This document shows, piece by piece, positions 57,497 to 64,000 of a stretch of DNA of 64,000 nt. Within the stretch, counting starts at the first letter, position 1. Every line of letters starts with the position of its first letter. A program made the translations under genes and the position numbers. The notes under the pieces are model-generated. The model worked only from the letters and a program-made list of their open reading frames with translations. It searched no databases and was not told the DNA's origin. Source of the stretch: Cycas panzhihuaensis (lineage: Eukaryota; Cycadophyta); NCBI GenBank assembly GCA_023213395.1, contig CM041465.1, forward strand, positions 198,221,741 to 198,285,740, in the 5' to 3' direction.

Positions 57497-60400
57497 CTCT
57501 TAGCTAAAGTTTTAAAAACTATAGATTAAGTAAGGTTCTGAAAGGTTTGATTTTAAAAATCAACCCAAGAAGTAATGTTTAAAGTTTTTCCCAAGGTTTT
57601 GTAAGTGTCCTAGTCCCTAATAAGGCTCTTAGGCTCTAAGTCTAAGGGTCTCTAAGAGAAACTTTCTATTGCTATCATGTCTAGTGGTGCTTGTCCACAA
57701 GTGGCAAAATAAGGACCCAATACACTAATATATGAGCATTAGGCTCGATATACCTCAGTACATGGGCTACTATAAAGGTTGTCATACCCCCTTAAATTGT
57801 CACTCTATCTACACTAGACTTATGCCTAGTGACAAATCTAGTGGTGAAGGTTTTACTAAATAAGGTACTCACCCTCATTAGGTCTCGTCTTAGTCTTTGA
57901 ACTCTAAAAAGATAGGTTATACACCTTATCCTACCACCTAATACACATTATAGCCAATGACTTTCTTCATCCAATATGAGTAGGCTAATTGGCATGTGTG
58001 TAGTGGTAACTTCAGAGGTCCTAATCGTTCCCTTTGCAAGGCTAGAAAAAATATGGTAAATTCAAGAACTTGTCTTTCTTAATATGAAAGTAAATATTAA
58101 TTCAATATTGTCTTGCATAATCTCCGTAATATTTCTTTTATTCAAGAAATGAAATGAAACAAAATAGATCTTTAAGCAAGATAAAATATATCTCAAATAG
58201 AAGTATGATGCAAAACTTTATATCAAATCATAATGAAAACAAGTAAAAGAATCAAGATATTTTTCTTCTTTTAATGAACCAAAAATGAAAGCTAATATGC
58301 AATCTAATATTCTTAAATTAAGATACTCTTTCAAAAGTAAAGTAAGAAAATATATGCACTTGTCTAAAGTGATGCACTAAAATAATATAATCCTTAATCT
58401 CTTAGAATGTATGAATGAACTTTGAAATAAAAATTGATCAATGGACCTTGTAACTATGCCTTTATAAATTTTAAGCTGAAGAAAGAATAAAATTTTTGAT
58501 AAAAGTAAAGAAACTCCTTAACTAATATACCACTTAATGTTGCAAGGTAATGATACTGTAAATTAAGTACCAAATAGTTCTTTTATAAGAACAAAAATAA
58601 CTAGGTGAATCTTGTAATTTTTAGAAGAAATAATGCTTGAAATGATTAGAAGTAGAAAAAAAAATGGTCTATATTTGAATGATAATACAAGGGATAAAAT
58701 AAATATTAAGGTAAATGGTACTAGTTTGACATATTACTCCACTTTGGCTTCTTAATCCTTAAGAAGCTAAAATTAATATCAGAGGCTACAAATAGCTTAT
58801 AATTTTTATGAAAAAATAATAATTAACTCTAAAAAACTAACTAATAGTAGATTATGCTTAAGTAGAATTATTTTGAATGAAAAAAATACTAAAAAATATT
58901 ACGAAATAAGCCTATTTAGAGTTGAATTAGAGCCTTAACTTGAGGAGCCTTAAAGTCCTACAAAATGATGTCAAAATGAGATGAGACTAATTTCAACATG
59001 GAGAGATCTAGAAACATTTTTTGTCAGTCCTTACAGTTTTGAAATCAGAGCTAAAATAGTCAAGTTATTGCAAAAACAATGAGCAAACCTTTTAAGGGCA
59101 AGTGAAATAAGTACTCAAAAAAGTGTTGCCTTTGATTGATTCAAATATAGCTAAAATTGACTTAAATTAGACAAAAGGTGATACCATATTGAAGATCTCT
59201 AAAATACAATTCCAATAAGACTAGTTTCATAAAAAACTAATGTTCTAGGAGAAAGTTATACTAAAAAATGTGAGAAGCCCTCTTTAAGTATTAATAGAAT
59301 GAAATTTTTAAAGAAAATGGATAAGAGCCTTTAGTCTGAAGGAGCACGGTCACATGGGAGTCAATGTGGTCACTGGCTTAGACCTAAAGGGGAGCTCCAT
59401 AATCTAAAACTTATACAATATAATTAATAATTTTAAAATCAAAAGGAATTAAAAAGAACTTATAATTTATCATGTCTAGCCCTTAACTAAATAAAACAAC
59501 ATGCTCACGTGGCTTTGAGGAGACCTGAGGCTAAGCAGATACGGGCTAACTCCCTTTAATCACCATAATTTCAAATGGTAATAAAAAAGGTTAAATTTAT
59601 ATTAACCTTTATGAATGAAATATAAATCAAAAATATAAAAATTCATTTTAGCATCATTACATGACCTGTATAGAGATAATTTCTGGAGGTAAATGGAGCT
59701 TAAATACACTAATTAATCTCGATCTAAAGATTAATTTATCACTGCAAGAGGGGGGGAAACTCCAAGGCACAAGTGAGATGCTCTAAAAATGGTAGCAAAT
59801 AGAATAGATTATATGCTAAATGCTTAGAAAAACTAAAGGGAATAACAAGCACAGTGGAATGACGAATAGATAGTGGCATACCATGTAAAGAGGAGACAAA
59901 TTAAGGCAATAATCTCTACACAAGTGGATCAACAGGGGGTGCTCATGATGTTTAAACCTGATCCAAGAATAAAATTGGCAAATTTTACTTTGTATTAATT
60001 AAAAAAAATAAGAAACACGATGAACAATAAGGGCACGATGACTCAGGTGAGTCAAATTCTCTATGGGAGATACCATTTCTCACCAAACTTAAGGGGTAGC
60101 TGGGTATCCTAGATAGCAAAGCACTGGTAAGTTTTCATGCTAAAAAGTTGTTTGTAGGCTCAGAATGAAGTAACAGAGTGAAAAAGACCACAAACAATAG
60201 ACTACGGCTCTTAGAGAGATTTCTCCCAGCTGAAATAATGAAATCACATGCAGTTTTCACTGATAACTAGAGGATTCAATCATGATTAGAATGAGTTGTT
60301 ATATAATACTATTCTGATCAGTGTGCAATCTATAGTAACAAGTTTTAGATTGACTATATTTGGTTTCAATAATGAAAAAAATGAAATTTATAAATGAAAT

Positions 60401-60515
60401 TTATATGGTATTCTAAAGTTTTATAAAGTTAGCAATTATTAAATTAAAATATCACACACATACCATAAATGCTGTCATAAAACTGTTGTAAATCTTTTGA
60501 ATATTAATCGAATGT
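57497..60515 (-). other. C leader, about 3 kb without a gene
   Basis: Same position and length as the leader of A. No coding region. It shares patches with 17123-20290, such as the 'catgtgaccgtg' region (on the - strand at 59345-59356). Confidence 0.7.
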
Positions 60516-60527
60516 GCTCTGATACCA
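60516..60527 (-). other. C primer-binding site, tRNA-iMet
   Basis: On the element strand tggtatcagagc, a perfect 12 of 12 match to the plant initiator-Met site, 2 bp from the LTR. Confidence 0.95.
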
Positions 60528-60529
60528 AA

Positions 60530-60897
60530 TATTAGCTTTGAGGTGCAGAGCAGAAGTATTATAAGTACATGGACATCATTTTAAAGTGAAAAATAATAAT
60601 CGTTGAATATAGATAGCAGTGTTAAAAGACACCAAGGAGGTATTTCCCACCTATAAATAGACAAATTTTGGGAGACAGTAAGTGCCTCACCCTAACCAAT
60701 GTTAAAATTTAAAAAATTATTAAAATATTAAGCAAATAATTGAATATCTTAGCTGAGGTGGCTATGGTGGCTCCTTGTCAGTTAAAGGTAGTTATTTGGT
60801 GACACAAGGTGGCCCAAGGCGACCTTGGGAGACTCAAGGTGGCATTGAGGGGCCCAAGGTGCTTATGTGTACTTGTAAATTAGGCATTATCCCAACA
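60530..60897 (-). repeat. C 5' LTR
   Basis: Element-strand start tgttgggataatgcc, the same as A. Contains a 'tctatttataggtggg' TATA-like stretch (60644-60659 on the + strand as cacctataaatag). Matches 45232-45599. Confidence 0.95.
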
Positions 60898-62358
60898 TGT
60901 TATAATATTCTATGGAAAATAAGTAGTTGATAATTAATAGCTAGGATGAGAAGCCCTTCTTAGCAACCATAATGTATAATATTCTAGCCACCATGCCTTA
61001 TAACTTCCACTTAGCATTAATTGCTATTAGGAAGAGGAAGGAAGTTGAGAAGCTAAAGTTACTAAGAATTAAGCATAAAAAAATAAATAAATAAAAGGAA
61101 GAGGTATAAAGAATTAAAGAGGGAGTTCAGATAAGTATATTGATAGAGAATAGACTAAATTTTAGAGTAGAAGCTTGTTATAACTTATGTGTTGGGTTAT
61201 ACACTATTGGTGAGCTATTTTAGTCTTATAAGAAGGAATGCTTGGTGAATTTTAGAGTCTTGTAGGTAAGCTATAATATTAATCTCCTTGAACTATTATT
61301 ATTAGATGCAATATCTTCTTATAAGATAGGGTATTGATTTGGTTGCTCCATGATATTTTGATATTGATTAGTATTTTACAAGGTAATTAAGTGGTTTCTC
61401 CTTCTTGATGACTAGTTGAGCATGGATTTTGAGTTATTTTTTAGCCTTGACCTCTTTATATTTTGGTGTTAAGTTGATTACTCCACCTATTAATTACTTA
61501 TATGCAAGGTATTGAGTTAGTCACTCTACCTATAGGTTATTTAAATGCAAGGGTTTTGAGTTGGTTTCTTCCCTTAAATTAGTTACCTCTTATAAGTTTA
61601 TATTAGATGCATGGCATAATAAGAAAATCCTTTAAGATTAGATTTATAGGGATCCCCAAGTGACTTAACATTGTTAGTTTAATTGGAAGAACAAGTATGA
61701 GTTGAGAAGAAACATGTGTTTTATGTAAGATTAATGACGCTTTATGTTAAGGAATACTTGCATACAATAATAATAGCTTTAAGGCAACTTCTTTTACTAT
61801 AGAATTTTATATAAGAAGGGTCTTGGGGTATCTACTAAAAGGATAACTTAGGAAGAGGTTGTGTGAATAGTAGAAAACTAGTATTCCTATATTCATATTA
61901 TGTTCTTTAGCTCAATGACATATTCAATTATATGATTATAATCAGTTTAATAGAAGAATCCTTTAGTTACAATCTAGTTATATAACTTTATTTCCTTGTC
62001 ATATTATACACTTATTAACTTTATGTTGTAAGATATTATACACAATGGTATAATCTTGCTTGGATATTCTATTGGGTTTATTATGATTCTTGCTTAAATA
62101 GTTAGCTATGCATATTTGCTTTACTTACATGATCTTTAGTTGAAGAGAAAAGAGAAATTCTACATATTTATCATGTTCCTTTATGTCTTGAGTTTATATG
62201 TATCCTTAGGCACTTATTTTATTATGGACTACTTACATAAAATCCTCCATAATTTTAATATTAGTTAATAGTTGGGTGCTAGTTTCACTGGAAAGTTTCT
62301 ATTCCCTCACCATTAATTCATAATCATATTGCATGCAAGGGTAGGTTGGGCTATTACA
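60898..62358 (+). repeat. Right part of the probable gypsy 5' LTR
   Basis: Non-coding, AT-rich. Ends gggctattaca followed by a primer site, the typical end of a Tekay/Del-type chromovirus LTR. The left part would be 43773-45231. No coding seen. Confidence 0.55.
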
Positions 62359-62360
62359 AT

Positions 62361-62372
62361 TAGTATTAGAGT
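62361..62372 (+). other. Primer-binding site, tRNA-iMet type, degraded
   Basis: tagtattagagt differs from TGGTATCAGAGC at three places, all G-to-A or C-to-T. Confidence 0.7.

Positions 62373-64000
<1,628 letters not shown>

Larger units (their letters stand above)
45232..60897 (-). mobile_element. C: Ty1/copia retrotransposon, relative of A, carrying nested element D
   Basis: LTRs of 368 bp at both ends (45232-45599 and 60530-60897). An exact initiator-Met primer site lies inside the right LTR and a purine-rich tract inside the left one. Gag-pol reads on the - strand from 57496 to 53509, is interrupted by D, and finishes at 45861-45600. Without D (7642 bp plus one duplication) it is about 8.0 kb, close to A (8.1 kb), with the same 3-kb leader. 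No clear target duplication: left flank tattc, right flank tgtta. Confidence 0.93.

Noticed and set aside
45227-60902. Target-site duplication for element C
   Set aside because: Left tattc and right tgtta do not match; a tattc at 60906 is 8 bp too far out.

Overview
This window looks like intergenic DNA from a land plant with a large, repeat-rich genome. It is AT-rich, and I could not recognise a single host gene, tRNA, rRNA or CRISPR array. Nearly everything is LTR retrotransposon in various states of decay. Most in-frame stops sit where a Gln (CAA/CAG), Arg (CGA) or Trp (TGG) codon would be expected, and several catalytic residues are changed by G-to-A or C-to-T steps. This is the usual mark of old, cytosine-methylated transposon DNA. 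The species cannot be named from this; a gymnosperm or a large-genome angiosperm would both fit.

Left half (about 676-39475). One giant Ty3/gypsy element of the Tat/Ogre type, on the + strand, called E1 here. It is bounded by roughly 2.9 kb direct repeats read as its LTRs (676-3560 and 36607-39475). Gag, RT, RNase H and integrase can still be read. Four later insertions split it: a solo copia LTR (5600-6235, duplication tgctc/tactc), a chromovirus called G2 (9818-16262, duplication tagat), a copia element called A (16758-24861, duplication agctt) and a Tork/Tnt1-like copia on the - strand called B (27171-32502, duplication aatgt). Without them E1 would be about 18.3 kb. Between its integrase and 3' LTR, E1 carries decayed antisense coding sequence. 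It reads in one frame straight across the B insertion site, shows a possible 131-bp intron, and ends in a coiled coil and a hydrophobic segment. A further antisense reading frame lies at 33591-34358. This is the most interesting signal in the window.

Middle (39476-43772). A short repeat shared with the start of the window, then a second, internally deleted Tat-like remnant: gag, an aspartic protease and an integrase tail, with RT to integrase core missing. A degenerate tandem array of about 29 bp follows.

Right half (43773-64000). A probable gypsy LTR (TGTAATA...TATTACA, followed by an initiator-Met primer site) is split by a copia element on the - strand called C (45232-60897), a relative of A. 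C is itself split inside its RNase H by a + strand copia called D (45862-53503, duplication ctttt). The internal part of the outer gypsy element runs off the right edge and holds a long (CT)n(TA)n microsatellite.

The implied order is that E1 and the outer gypsy LTR came first, C landed in the latter and D in C, while G2, A, the solo LTR and B landed in E1. B keeps the longest open stretches and is probably the youngest or among the youngest.
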